The notes under the pieces are model-generated. The model worked only from the letters and a program-made list of their open reading frames with translations, had not been told where the DNA came from and did not search any database. A DNA stretch of 64,000 nucleotides from Biomphalaria glabrata. Its lineage: Eukaryota > Mollusca > Gastropoda > Planorbidae. Shown piece by piece: positions 11,285 through 22,300 of this stretch. Every line of letters starts with the position of its first letter. Positions within the stretch are counted from its first letter, which is position 1. The translations under genes were made by a program, and so were the position numbers. The stretch lies in contig NC_074721.1 of assembly GCF_947242115.1 (NCBI RefSeq), positions 5,894,001 through 5,958,000 of the forward strand, given 5' to 3'.

Positions 11285-11410
11285 TTTCAGATTTGAAATA
11301 ATTACATCCTTGCTTAGACCGCTGGAAAGGAAGTCCGAGGAAGCGGGCAGCGTTCAAACCCGTGACCATCGAACGACAGAGCGCATACCAAACGACCAGG
11401 CAGTCAGAAT
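11285..11410 (-). repeat. SINE family S3 copy, minus strand
   Basis: TTCAAACCCGTGACCATCGA followed by ACGACAGAGCGCATACCA and ACGACCAGGCAGTC. The same block order recurs at 44165-44270, 54865-55030, 55050-55220, 55660-55755 and 57655-57730. In reverse it has a tRNA-like B box. Confidence 0.65.
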
Positions 11411-12094
11411 CTAGTAGGGCCTACTGTGTACTATGCATTGTGCCCTGGTGCTAACGAATGATAGGTCCGCTTATCTTGCCCCAAGATCTACTAAAAGATT
11501 GTTCAAATCTTGTGTAAACATCAAGCTATAAAAAAAAAACTACGGCCCAGATTTGAACTGCATACAAACAAGCGAACATACAGAGAGGACACATACACAC
11601 ATATATACGTCACAGGTACGCATATTAAATACGCAATGTTGTGAATACTGCTGTCTACACACGGCACGGGTTTTTTACATTACTGACTTTCATCAAATGC
11701 CAGTGACAATGTAACTGAGAAGGGCATTTTGTTAGGTTTATTTTTTTTATTGTTTAGTTTTTTTTTATTATTTTGCGTGCTGATGTTTTAACATGATCGT
11801 GTAGTCTTGTTATCTAGAGCCTGATAATCAAACGCTTAAAAGAATCAATAAACTTGTTGATTAAGTGTTACCAATTAAATAAAAATAAATATCAAAACAA
11901 GCTTATTATCCCTGGTGGCCAAATATTGTTGACAAGTTTTTGCTTCCCAACAAACCTGGTAAATTTAGTATTGGTAATAATCACCCTGCTCCTGGATAGG
12001 TCTAGATGTAATATAAATCGAACAACAACATTAGTTGCAAAAAAATGGGAAAAAATAATTAACATATCTGTTGAGATCTTTTCTTATATATTAC
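11411..12094. other. AT-rich intergenic DNA
   Basis: No gene or repeat was recognised. The 82-codon frame at 11854 is low-complexity and has no domain. Confidence 0.4.
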
Positions 12095-12290
12095 AGACGT
12101 AACTTCAAAAAAAAAAAGATAATTACGTCCTATGCATTTTATGTGCCAATCTAGTTATGCAATGACTCTGCTAAGCACTAGGGAAGAGGGAGCACTTGTA
12201 CGAATTAGTTCTAGCATAAGGAATAAGAATGTGGCTCTATCTTTGTGTCTTTCTGAGTATTTCATTTGGTTTTGTTTTATTTTACTTTTT
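12095..12290 (-). mobile_element. LINE 3' remnant (family L2, minus strand)
   Basis: Shares the TACAGACGTAACTTC and ATTACGTCCTATGCAT tail and the GAGCACTTGTACGAATTAGT coding piece with the copies at 8625 and 57340. A central part is missing. Confidence 0.6.
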
Positions 12291-12599
12291 ATCGAATTAT
12301 GAATTTTGTTTTACACTAGTTAGCCCCATTCAGACTTAAAGCAACTGTGGCATATCTCTTCTATTATTTCTGATTGTAAAAACTCTTGGAGAGACATTCC
12401 CCATACATCGCACGTGAAACGTAAAAAGATTGACTGCTCCACAAGTGAATAGAGAAATACAACAGATAAGCATGCATGTATTGGAAACCATGTTTGCATT
12501 GTTTGTTTATTGCAAGCTGACGAAGAGCTCGTGGCCCAAACGTCTTGTGTTTTTACTTTGGCCCAGTAGAATTTCCCATCCTTTACTTTCCATCTCTCC

Positions 12600-13145
12600 A
12601 TTAGTCTGGTAGAGCACCATGGAGGATTGCCAGCTCCCCGTCGCCTCATCGTGGCGCCTCCGTGGAAACGTCCGCCCGGGGAAGTGGATAGGCCAAGTAC
12701 GAGAGCCAACATGGCTCCCAGTGAGCTTCCACTGTATGCTCTAGCGAATGTACCTGCACGTGGTGGGGATGTCAAAAAGGCTTGCTAACCAGTCGAAACC
12801 CCCATCGACCCGTTCCCCAACGGGGCCCATACGTGTGGTGATGGACCCACCGCGGGTACGATGGGAGAGTATAGGCATAAGGAAGGCCCCCACGTGGGGC
12901 TTTGGCCTCGGGCCCCGCATGAAAGGAGGAATTCATGTCGCTTCTTGGAGGGCCGTGCAACATTACTAGACGGATGTGACTATATGATCACCTAGTCGCT
13001 GGGGGTCTCCTGACAGAGAGATCGGTGAAGAGCCAATTTCTCATCCTGGCCACGAGATAAAAACCTTTCACGGGTCAATTGGTTCATAAAAGGGATGTGC
13101 TCGTCTCGAACCATAAAGGACATCTGATTCAGGTGGAGCACCACA
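12600..13145 (+). mobile_element. GC-rich LINE fragment, likely 5' part with start of an endonuclease domain (family L3)
   Basis: A marked GC-rich island in AT-rich DNA. The plus frame 12748-12969 contains RKAPTWGFGLGPRMKGG followed by IHVASW, which resembles the opening of AP-endonuclease domains of RTE-like LINEs (usually followed by N-V-R-T-L-L). Here the frame breaks just after SW and a T-L-L-D continuation appears in another frame. The following CTGGGGGTCTCCTGACAG-type segment has relatives near 22370-22440 and 29575-29620. Opposite-strand frames are shadows. Confidence 0.5.
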
Positions 13146-13689
13146 CTTGATCTGTTTTGTCTTTCTCCATTCCTCTTTTGCCCTGAACAGAATCTCTTTC
13201 AATAACAGGCCCGTCCATTATTTTATATTGTCTTCACTAATACCTTACCGTCGCTTGTTCTGTCTGCCTCTTCGTCTTTTTCCTGTTACCGTTCCCTGAA
13301 ACAAGGTCTTTTGCTAGTCTTAAGGACCTTCTGATATGGCTATTTACTTTTAGTTTGCGTTTTTAGCAAGTGGTCAGCAGGTCATCGTAGGGCGCTATTG
13401 CCGTTGTGATCCTGTTTCTAATCCCTTCCTTTGTGATTCTTAGTCTATTTCCTTGATGTTTGTCTGTGTCTTGTATCTTTCCATACATACACATAATCAC
13501 ACGCAAAAGTAGCACCACTACCACACCTGACTGTATACAATTTACGCGTGTATGTATATATGGTTTTTCCTTCATATATACATATATACATATATATAAA
13601 CTGTAAACGCTTTCAGACTTTGTAGTTAAAGTTGAAAAACATTAAATAGCTTTGAGCATCATGTACACCTTAAAAAATGTCTTTTGATC
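13146..13689. other. Intergenic DNA
   Basis: Nothing recognised; a small TATATA/TACATA run lies at 13550-13600. Confidence 0.4.
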
Positions 13690-13865
13690 GTTCATGTCAC
13701 ATGCTTCAGGCTCAGAGCGCTATGGTCTAAACTCTTGTGAGCCTGTGTGGAGAGGTTTTATGTTCTGTCTTAAGGCACTCGGCCAAACAAAATTCTGCCC
13801 GAGTCGGGATTCGAACTGGAGCCCCCTTCATGGGTAGCTCAGCGGTTTGTGTCACCGCTGCCCAT
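13690..13865 (-). repeat. tRNA-derived SINE family S2, minus strand
   Basis: CAGAGCGCTATGGTC at one end, GGGATTCGAACTGGAGCCCC (reverse B box) and GTAGCTCAGCGG towards the other. It matches plus-strand copies at 21185, 26370 and 33665. Confidence 0.75.
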
Positions 13866-13984
13866 CCCATCGGATTGACTAAGTCCTATACTAACACCGA
13901 GTAAGCGTTTGAAATAAGAGTCACGTTAAATAGTCGAAACCTCTGCGGCCCATCAAAAACGAAATTCCTGTCTCTATTTCATCC

Positions 13985-14385
13985 GAATCGGCCAACAGCA
14001 GTGTAGGTTGACATTTAGCTTTGCAGGTAGACAGACAACTATGTAGAAAGACAAACAGCAGTGTAGGTAGACATTTAGCTTTGCACGTAGACAGACAACT
14101 GTGTAGGTAGACAGACAACTATGTAGAAAGACAAACAGCAGTGTAGGTAGACATTTAGCTTTGCACGTAGACAGACAACTGTGTGGAAGGACAAACAGCA
14201 ATTTAGGTAGACATTTAGCTTTGCACGTAGACAGACAACTGTGTAGATAGACAAACAGCAGTGTAGGTAGACATTCAACTTTGCACGTAGACGGACAACT
14301 GTGTAGATAGACAAACAGCAGTGTAGGTAGACATTCAACTTTGCACGTAGACAGACAACTGTGTAGATAGACCAACGACTGTGTA
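13985..14385. repeat. 60-bp minisatellite, about 6.5 copies
   Basis: Unit carries AGACAACTGTGTAG, then ACAAACAGCAGTGTAGGTAG and ACATTTAGCTTTGCACGTAG. The long minus-strand frames here are read through the repeat and are not genes. Confidence 0.92.
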
Positions 14386-14689
14386 GTCAACTAGATCTTC
14401 ACTTGTTGATGATTACGTCATTTGTAAACAAGAAACATTGCGTGTAATGTGTTAGTTTTTTTCAGAACGAAATGTGTATTATGTTTCCTGTTGACACGGT
14501 ACATTAAACACGTACACACCTACATTTTAAACTTGGCTCACTGGGATAAAATGTAGACTCAAATATTGTCTTTGTTTACAGTTCTGCAAAAGATAGACCG
14601 TATACCATACCAGGCAACAGCCACATGTTCCTGTACTTTAAATATAGAATTAAAACATAAACTCGCATGTAATAATGATATCATTGTTT

Positions 14690-14880
14690 GTTATCTCCAC
14701 TCTGTCTGTCTGTTCAAAAGTCTGTGCACGCTACTTCTCCCACACCATAGTTTGGATCAAGTTGAAATTTCGCACAATTATTTCTTTTACCGGACAAAAC
14801 GAGAATCAATTTTTTAAAAAATAGTATATTAACTATTGGTAATTAATTATGTTGTTTGGTGTCTCGAATAAGTGGACGAA
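14690..14880 (-). repeat. Family E dispersed repeat, partial copy
   Basis: Shares TTGGATCAAGTTGAAATTTC, CACAATTATTTCTTTTAC and TGGTAATTAATTATGTTG with the copy near 37920-38060. Confidence 0.5.
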
Positions 14881-15814
14881 ACTGTACTTGACTGATGTGG
14901 TGGTATACGTTGAATTAGCCCCCTTTATACTTGTAGGTCGGCGCTTTCAAGTTTGAAGCTAACAATAGATAACTATCAAACCTTCTATTTTCATAAACGA
15001 TTCGCTTGCTAAGTGGCTTAAGGAGTCTTTAGCCGTCGAGTTCAAATTCAGGTCGTTCACCTTTTTCGCATTACTGCATTTAAAAAGCGATCACCCAGTT
15101 ATCCCCTTCTTTCTCCCCCCCCCACGGTCCCACCCCTTTCTCAACCTGTCTAGACAAGTGATAGAATCATAGCTTATTGAGAAAGCTACAAGCAGATTTA
15201 TTATTGTTAGTCTAGATCAATTACAGATTTAATTCTATGGTTCATCCAAACGAATAGATACACCTATGCTTTTTATAAGTTTTTTTTTAAGTATTTTTTA
15301 TATTTTCTCGTTTAAAAAGTATTTTTGATGTTTTTCTTGTTGTTGTTGTTTTGTTGTTGTTGTTGTTTTGTTGTTGTTGTTTCTTATGCAATCTGGAAAA
15401 TAGATTATATTTAACCGAATGCTCTTTGAATATTGGTGATAGCTAGATATGCTAAATGATTCTTTATAGCCAAAATTCGAGATCTCTTACAACTTTAGAA
15501 GTGTAGTACAACAGTACAAGCATACATTGTTTTTGTGTAACATCTTTTATGCTTACATAGCAGACTTTATGCACGCTGGTTCAATATGTTTTGTGGATAT
15601 TCCAGGAGAGGGAACATATTGGAGATGGTGTCCGTGCTGCCTGTGTTGGCTTAGCAAACACATCTCGTGTCAAATCTCAATTTTTTAAAAAATTGTAAGT
15701 CTACTCCCGGATTAAACCTCTGCCCACCCACCCCTCAAGGTAGCCATTTATGCCACTTACCAACAAATACCTCTTAGATATTTAAGCCAGATGGAATGGT
15801 TAAAGTTAAATATA
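14881..15814. other. Intergenic DNA with a (TTG)n run
   Basis: A TTGTTG-rich simple repeat lies at 15336-15382. No gene was recognised. Confidence 0.5.
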
Positions 15815-16045
15815 TATATATTAAAGGCACATTTCTCGTTCCATATGCTAGGACAAATTTGAACAAAAGCTCCTTCTTCCCTAGTGTTATTAGATCATGG
15901 AATCGGTTGCTTGAGCTAGCCAGGAAAATTAGTGACTTGGCAAAGTTTAGGTCATTGGTTAATATACATGATTAAATGCATGACGCGTAGGACGTAATCA
16001 TCTTCTGTTTTGAAGTTACTTCTGTATCATATAAGATATATAGTG
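15815..16045 (+). mobile_element. LINE 3' end (family L2, plus strand), best preserved copy
   Basis: The plus strand encodes LVPYARTNLNKSSFFPSVIR, then SWNRLLELARKISDLA, then S-L-V-N-I-H-D. This is the conserved C-terminus of a jockey/CR1-type LINE. The 3' UTR has GACGTAATCATCTTCTGTTT and ends in a TATAAGATATATAG-like microsatellite. It is 5'-truncated to about 230 bp. Confidence 0.72.
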
Positions 16046-16336
16046 CTCTGACGTAACAACAGTTGCAGCTCAGTAGTGATATCATATTCAAAAGCAGCTA
16101 GAGCATGGTTTAAAAAAAAGTTTGTCTCATTGGAACTATTTGAATTTGCCTGAAGTCGATATATTATTATTATTACAATGGGACTTATTCTAAAAATGTT
16201 TTAACCAAACAAATATTTATATAATCTCTGTGTTAGACTGAGAGCTTTTAAAAATATATTTGTTTAACAGCCGGCTGGAGGTTATGGGAGGCTCTAGGAG
16301 AAGTGAATTAGGTGGCTCCAAATGAAATAGTACAAT

Positions 16337-16868
16337 CAAGGCCGGCCATACGAATTCCGGGGCCCATTTTAGTGGATGTTAGCGTTGTCCTCTTTTTGTT
16401 TTTGAAATAACAAGTATTAGTATTAATTAGATCATTATTTAAACATTTCATATACAACATGCTTCTAAAGCACTCCAAACTTTATAGGCGTAAGTGGTTT
16501 AAAATAAAGCTACGTTAATCATACGATACACTAAATCAAGGCTGGCCTTACGAATTGCGGGGCCCATTTTAGTGGATGTTTGCGTTGTCCTCTTTTTAAA
16601 AAATAACAACTATTAGTATTAATTAGATCATTATATAAACATTTCATATACAACATGCTACTAAAGCACTTAAGACTTTATAGGCGTCAGTGGGTTAAAA
16701 TAAAGCTACGTTCATCATACGATACACTAATTATGTTAACCCTTTAAGTCCTACATCTTGGCCTGTGACAAGACACATGACTGATTGTGATATGTTAAAT
16801 TAAAAATTGAGGGGCCCCTGTCAACCACAATTTGGGCAATCGGTTAAATTGGCCTAAGGCCGGCCCTG
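16337..16868. mobile_element. hAT-like MITE with an internal 200-bp tandem duplication
   Basis: The left end CAAGGCCGGCC and the right end GGCCTAAGGCCGGCCCTG form imperfect terminal inverted repeats. Flanks AGTACAAT (16329-16336) and AATACAAT (16869-16876) are an 8-bp target duplication with one mismatch. Inside, 16334-16533 is repeated as 16534-16733, so the left terminus occurs twice. No transposase is present. Confidence 0.7.
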
Positions 16869-17536
16869 AATACAATAAAAGTCCGAAAAAAAACGTAGAG
16901 AATTCAAACCTTCCTGCATCTCTATCAAAATCAACAAATATAATTTATATAGCGATTTCCATCGTGCTCCGTAAGGCATCTCGAATCCTAGTAGAGCCCT
17001 AGAGCTAGGCTAGCAGACCAGTCCTAGAGTTCTGCTGTTTGAGATTTGATCCTAGTTTCGCTTTTTTTTCCCTCTAAAATGTTTGCTAGTCCTGTGCTAG
17101 GCCCAAACATATCGGTGGTCCTAAGCGGCTGCCTAGTTTGCCTATGCCTAGGGCGAGCCCTGACAGTAGTGTTAAGTCGTTCATTCATTATCTAGGAAGT
17201 AAAATCTCAGAGAGCTAGTTTAAGCTCTTTACAAGAAAAAAAAAAGGCAAATAGCGTGATTCACGGCTCAGTGCAGACAAAAGTAATTGACAATATCATT
17301 CATGGTTACAGTTGGTTGCACTTAGATGTGCGACACCTTCTGTAATACCAAAAGTAAGGGTTATGAAACAATTTTTCTTTGGCTGAGTGCCAGAGTAAGA
17401 GACCATTCTTAAAACTTACTGTGCATTGGTACATCATTTGTACTGCCGATCTACTAAATCAGCAAGATCCTAGACTAAATTTAAAGCCTTTAGGACGCTT
17501 TCTCTCAATCCGTCTAACTTTTATTATCTTCTAAAC
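16869..17536. other. Intergenic DNA with a transposon-end scrap
   Basis: CCTAGGGCGAGCCCTGACAG near 17147 looks like another hAT-type terminus. Otherwise nothing was recognised. Confidence 0.35.
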
Positions 17537-17728
17537 CAGTGTTTCCCAAACTGTGTTCCGTGGAACCCTTGTGTTTCGCGAGGCCTGAATAGGTGTTCCA
17601 CGAACTTCTGGAATAATTGACCAGTAGGCAACCACGAGAATTAATTTCTCTAAAAAATAAGCAAAGTATTTCGATAAATACTCAGAGTGTGCGAAGTGTT
17701 CCGTTTAAAAAAAAAGGTTGAGAACCAT
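17537..17728. mobile_element. 192-bp hAT-like MITE (family M1) with 8-bp target duplication
   Basis: Starts CAGTGTTTCCCAAACTG and ends near AGGTTGAGAACCAT. It is flanked by a perfect duplication, TTCTAAAC (17529-17536 and 17729-17736). Related copies lie at 46620-46817 and 59492-59687. Confidence 0.78.
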
Positions 17729-17789
17729 TTCTAAACTGTTTGAATTTTCCTTGTATCTTTGTCTATACCACTCTGTCTAAATTTGTGTA

Positions 17790-17880
17790 TACTCTCTCTC
17801 TCTCTCTTTCTCTCTCTTTCTCCTTGTGTTAATTCTTAATTGTTATCTCTTTCTCTCTTTCTCTCTCTATTTCTCATTCA
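17790..17880. repeat. (CT)n simple repeat
   Basis: Interrupted TCTCTC runs. Confidence 0.9.
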
Positions 17881-18560
17881 TTGTCTTTTCCCGTTCGCTC
17901 TATCATACCCTTACACCAGAAAAAATAATTATATATGCATCAAGTAATCCAATTACAATACCTGTATAGATTGAGAGAAATAGATCTATAAACTCTCTGT
18001 CTTTTTTTTCCTATATATTATGGAAGATTTCAAACTTTCTGGGTAGTAATACACTCACAATATTCCAAATAAATTAATACCATTAAATAATGTTGTCCTA
18101 AATAATAAACATTAATGAATTTATGACTATAAAGCGTTGTAGCGCCTATTTCCATTAGGGTGCCGTCCAATTGTTGTTTTGTTATCTACCGTCCGTTTGT
18201 TCGTCAGTCACGATTAGATCTAGCGCAAGGATTCCCATTTTTTTTTTGTGTATATCAAAAAACTAACATGAATTATGCTTGGTGTATGTACATAGAAATA
18301 TTTGTATAATGTTGTTCCTGCTTCAGTCTTAGGACGACTTTTGGTTAATCTCTTACAGCGGTTCCATTCCACATCCAACGCATTAAGGAACCACTTGTTT
18401 TGATGGTAGAGGAACCAGATATTTTTGTTCGGCTTGCTTTCTTTTGAGTGCTGAAGTCAATGCATTTTCGCTGTCCATAGCATTCTTTGTCACCATCATC
18501 TTTCTTCACATTGTGCTGCATATGGCTCATGTCTTTCTATCACTCAACATAGATGACCAT
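17881..18560. other. Intergenic DNA
   Basis: A GTGCCGTCCAATTG and GTCCGTTTGTTCGTCAGTCA segment (18160-18225) resembles the stretch near 36800-36850, a second unclassified dispersed repeat. No gene was recognised. Confidence 0.4.
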
Positions 18561-18567
18561 TGCTTTG

Positions 18568-18671
<104 letters not shown>

Positions 18672-18899
18672 AACATACCGTGCTTGGAAAGACCAGTTTT
18701 TCTTCTGCTTTTCGGGGTCGTGTTAATCTGCAACAAATAATGTGATTTAAATCTGCGTTTGGTGTGATACTATTTCTTAGTACTACAAATCTGTAAACTC
18801 CAACTTCGATTGTTTGTATACAAAAATATCCTGGGCTTGTTTATCTCAATTTTGAACTAACCAACATGTCTCTCATAGAAGCAGGCCTTATAAGTTAAA

Positions 18900-19218
18900 A
18901 GTTGCCCCGCAGAAAAATTAGTCTTACAGAACAACTAGTCTTATAAAAAAATTAGTCCTAAAAAACAATTACTAGGCTACTACAAAACAATTAGTCCCAG
19001 AGAAAAATTACTCTTATAGAACAACTAGTCTTACAAAACAATTAGTCCTACATTAAAATAGTCCTACAAAACAATTAGTCCTACACGAACATTATTCCTA
19101 CAAAAAAAAATTGTCCTACAAAAATTAGGTGTACGAAACAATTATTCCTACATAAAAATTAGTCCTACAAAAAAATAAGTTCAACAAAAAAATTGTCCTA
19201 CAGAACAATAAGTCTTAC
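18900..19218. repeat. Degenerate short tandem repeat upstream of gene A
   Basis: About 17 irregular units of roughly 17-20 bp, each with a core like ACAAAACAATTAGTCCT, end about 140 bp before the gene A acceptor-like site. Confidence 0.8.
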
Positions 19219-19337
19219 AGAATTACAGCACCATATGCTTTCAAATTGCTCTTTAAAAAATCGCTCAATATTATAGTATCAAAAAAAAATACTTTTAAAA
19301 GATGAAAATTTGTGTTTTCTTTTTTTTTACACCATTT

Positions 19338-19360
19338 TCTTTTTTTCTTCTTGTTACAGA
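19338..19360 (+). promoter_or_regulatory. Probable 3' splice site before the gene A start codon
   Basis: A pyrimidine tract ending TTGTTACAG (AG at 19358-19359) lies 24 bp upstream of the ATG. It suggests that the coding exon is preceded by an untranslated leader exon. Genes B (AG at 38184-38185) and C (AG at 45762-45763) show the same arrangement. Confidence 0.5.
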
Positions 19361-19383
19361 AATCTTTTTTTTAGAGACAAGAC

Positions 19384-22300
19384 ATGATGGAGCTGCCAAC
19401 TATGTGCTTTTTTGTCGTGTTGCTTGTTTCTATCGATCCAGTTGCATCGCAGTCTTCAACAACTTCTACGCCAGCTTCAGCAACATCAACATTTACGTCA
19501 TCCTCATTATCAGCTGAAGCTCCATCTGTTCACAGCATTCAGATCTCGTCTTTAGTGAGCAACGATTCAAGCACAGTAGTTTCAACCACAGCAACGAAAA
19601 TGACGACATACACAGCGTCGTCGTCAGAGACGTCACTCAGCATCAATCCCACGTCTGTTTTCAACGCCTTCAGTGAGGCTAGCACCCTGTCCTTAAACCA
19701 AACGCTTTCTATTGCGCCTACGACTTCTTCGACAATATCACCAAATGGAACTGCTAATTTACGAATTTTTTCTGAGACGGTTTTTAGTTCATTAACAGAC
19801 TTAGCGTCGAACGCGTCCCTGTCGACAGCACTTTCATCGACAGAATCGCTAATGACAGCATCGTTACAGACATCATCGTTACAGAAACCATCGCTAGAGA
19901 CATCATCACTGCAGACAGCGTCACTACAGACAACATCGCTAGAGACATCATCGCTACAGACATCATCGCTACAGAAGTCATCGCTACAGACAGCGTCACA
20001 ACAGACATCATCGCTACAGACAGCGTTGCAACAGACGTCATCGCTAGAGACATCATCGCTAGAGACAACATCGCTAGAGACATCATCGCTAGAGACATCA
20101 TCACTTCAGACAGCATCATCAAATTCTACTTTGCTTCCTACGCCATCTTTTTCCACATCTGCCCTCGAGACATCAAACACACCACTTTTGTCTTCTGAGT
20201 TTTCATCAAAATCGTATTTTTCTTCAGAGAATTCATCCTCAAGTGTTCATCAAAACATCACTTCTACGTCCAACATCGCATTTAGTTCTACAACCTCGGA
20301 CGTATCAACATTATACGTCACGCCTTCACCAACAACTTTCATGCCATCGGATTTTTCAGCAACTATTACGCAAAATGCAACTTTTCAGCCAAGCAGCGCA
20401 ACTTCTTTCAGTAGCGCAACTTCTTTCAGCAGCGCAGATACTTTCAGCAGCGAGACTACTTTCAGCATAGCACCTAGTCCGACAGCAACGATTCAGACAT
20501 CATCACCATTAGAACCTACTGCCACATCTTTACCTACACAGCCGCAGACCACCACTGCAACAACTTCAAAACCATCTCTAGCGACACCTTCCCCAGACGA
20601 CTTAGCTATGATTATCAGAGTGAAGGAAAATACAACTCATCCAGCGAATATTCATATGAATGTACAATACGCTAAAGAGTAAGTGTATTATGTACATACA
20701 GTAAGAAAAGCAAGTACCTGTCTATATGTGTACTTTTGACCTATATGTACAAAAGTAAAGTAAAGTTGCCCTTTCAGATTTTATGATCTATAGGTCTGAT
20801 GATGTCAAGGTCATCTGTTGCCTACGGTTAACGATGGTGTCATGTGGCCAGCACAACAACCAACCGTCTTTTGTTTTCCCCAATTAATGTCAGGTACCCA
20901 TTAGAGTGATTAGAGCCTAGCCACTCAGCCAGCGTGCCTCTAACGTAGCCTATATATTGAAAAAAAAATACGCACAGAATTTACAATCGAATCTATCGAA
21001 ATTAAAAATCCCAGTCTTCACCAGGATTTGAGCTAGGGACCCCCGGTTCAGAAGCCAAGATATTCATTTTTTTTTTGTATGTACAAACATTAGTGTTATG
21101 CGATTCTATTTTCTTCTGTCAAAACCGCCTCAGTAATTTAGTAGACGGGTTAAAAAGTTCTAACCTTTAACATGTCAGCGGGAAATCTCTGGGATGCGTG
21201 GTCTAGAGGTTAAGTACGCTTTAACTTGGCTTGGCTACTTATGTAGGGGGCTGGAGGTTCGATCTCGAGTTGTGTTTACTGAGCGCCTAAAGGCAGCACG
21301 GAAAACTTTCTCCCAGATACCCCCTTCTCCCACTGGTCTCAAAAAATGAAATTGGACCATAGCGCTCTGAGCATGCTAAAAGCATGAAAGTGCGCTATAT
21401 AAAATCTATAATTATTATTATTAAAGGTCGATTGTCCTTACTGTTCGCTTCCATTATCTGTACAATGACTCCCAGAAGATATATTTCAAGTTAGTTTCAT
21501 AAAATAAAACATAAAAATAACACTAGGCAAGCCGAGGTGTCTCAAAATTAAATATCTTTGAGTACTGGGATTCTGCACTTTGAACATGGGGGAAAGTTTA
21601 GGTGATCATTGAGAGGGTCACGTGACATCCTTATGAAACATTTACAAGAGTTACAGAACAACTTAACATCTGCCTCATGTACTGCAAGGTCCAAAAGAGA
21701 AAATACACTTTTAATTTTACTTTGTTGCTATAGTTTCGTGACTTATTAAATCTAGAAAACCAAGTCACGGGCCGGATCTGGCCCGCGGGCTATATTTTGG
21801 GCATCACTGCCTTATACAATAGTACGTCTACACTCTATCCAGACTGTAGGAGCAATTACTCCAAGTTTTATCCAGCTTCCCATTTCCTGGATTCAGTCTG
21901 TCACGTGATGTCTCATTTTTTATTTTTGTTTTTCAACAATTCACGTTCATGTCACGTGACAGTCAGCGCAATAAAAGACCATCTTGACATTCCGACAAGA
22001 CACACGCCAGAAGTGGGTTCTACCCAAAACCGTTAACAAAATATGAGATGCGATCTTAAGATGTCTTTGGGACTCAAGCAAGCAATACATGAACTCTCCA
22101 ATGCATCATCTTGGTAATTGTCGCAAGAGTTGACTTGAAGACTTGGAACTAGGCCCATGGAATCTCTCTCTATCGGCCTGTCTGATTAGCTGCTATGTCT
22201 GGGAGGGATCCAAGCAGATGTAAACTTGTTACATCCATATGATCGATGGCTGGTATCCCTAGAGACGTTAGGGCTTGAGGTAAGGCCGATGTCCGAGCGT

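Noticed and set aside
12320-12775. 151-codon minus-strand frame
   Set aside because: Largely antisense to the GC-rich LINE fragment whose plus strand shows an endonuclease-like start; no domain on the minus strand.
13974-14390. 138-codon minus-strand frame with repeated YLHSCLSTCK
   Set aside because: It is the 60-bp minisatellite read in frame (unit length divisible by three); no start, splice or domain support.
19784-20122. 112-codon minus-strand frame, Met/Ser/Leu-rich
   Set aside because: Antisense shadow of the gene A pentapeptide repeat.
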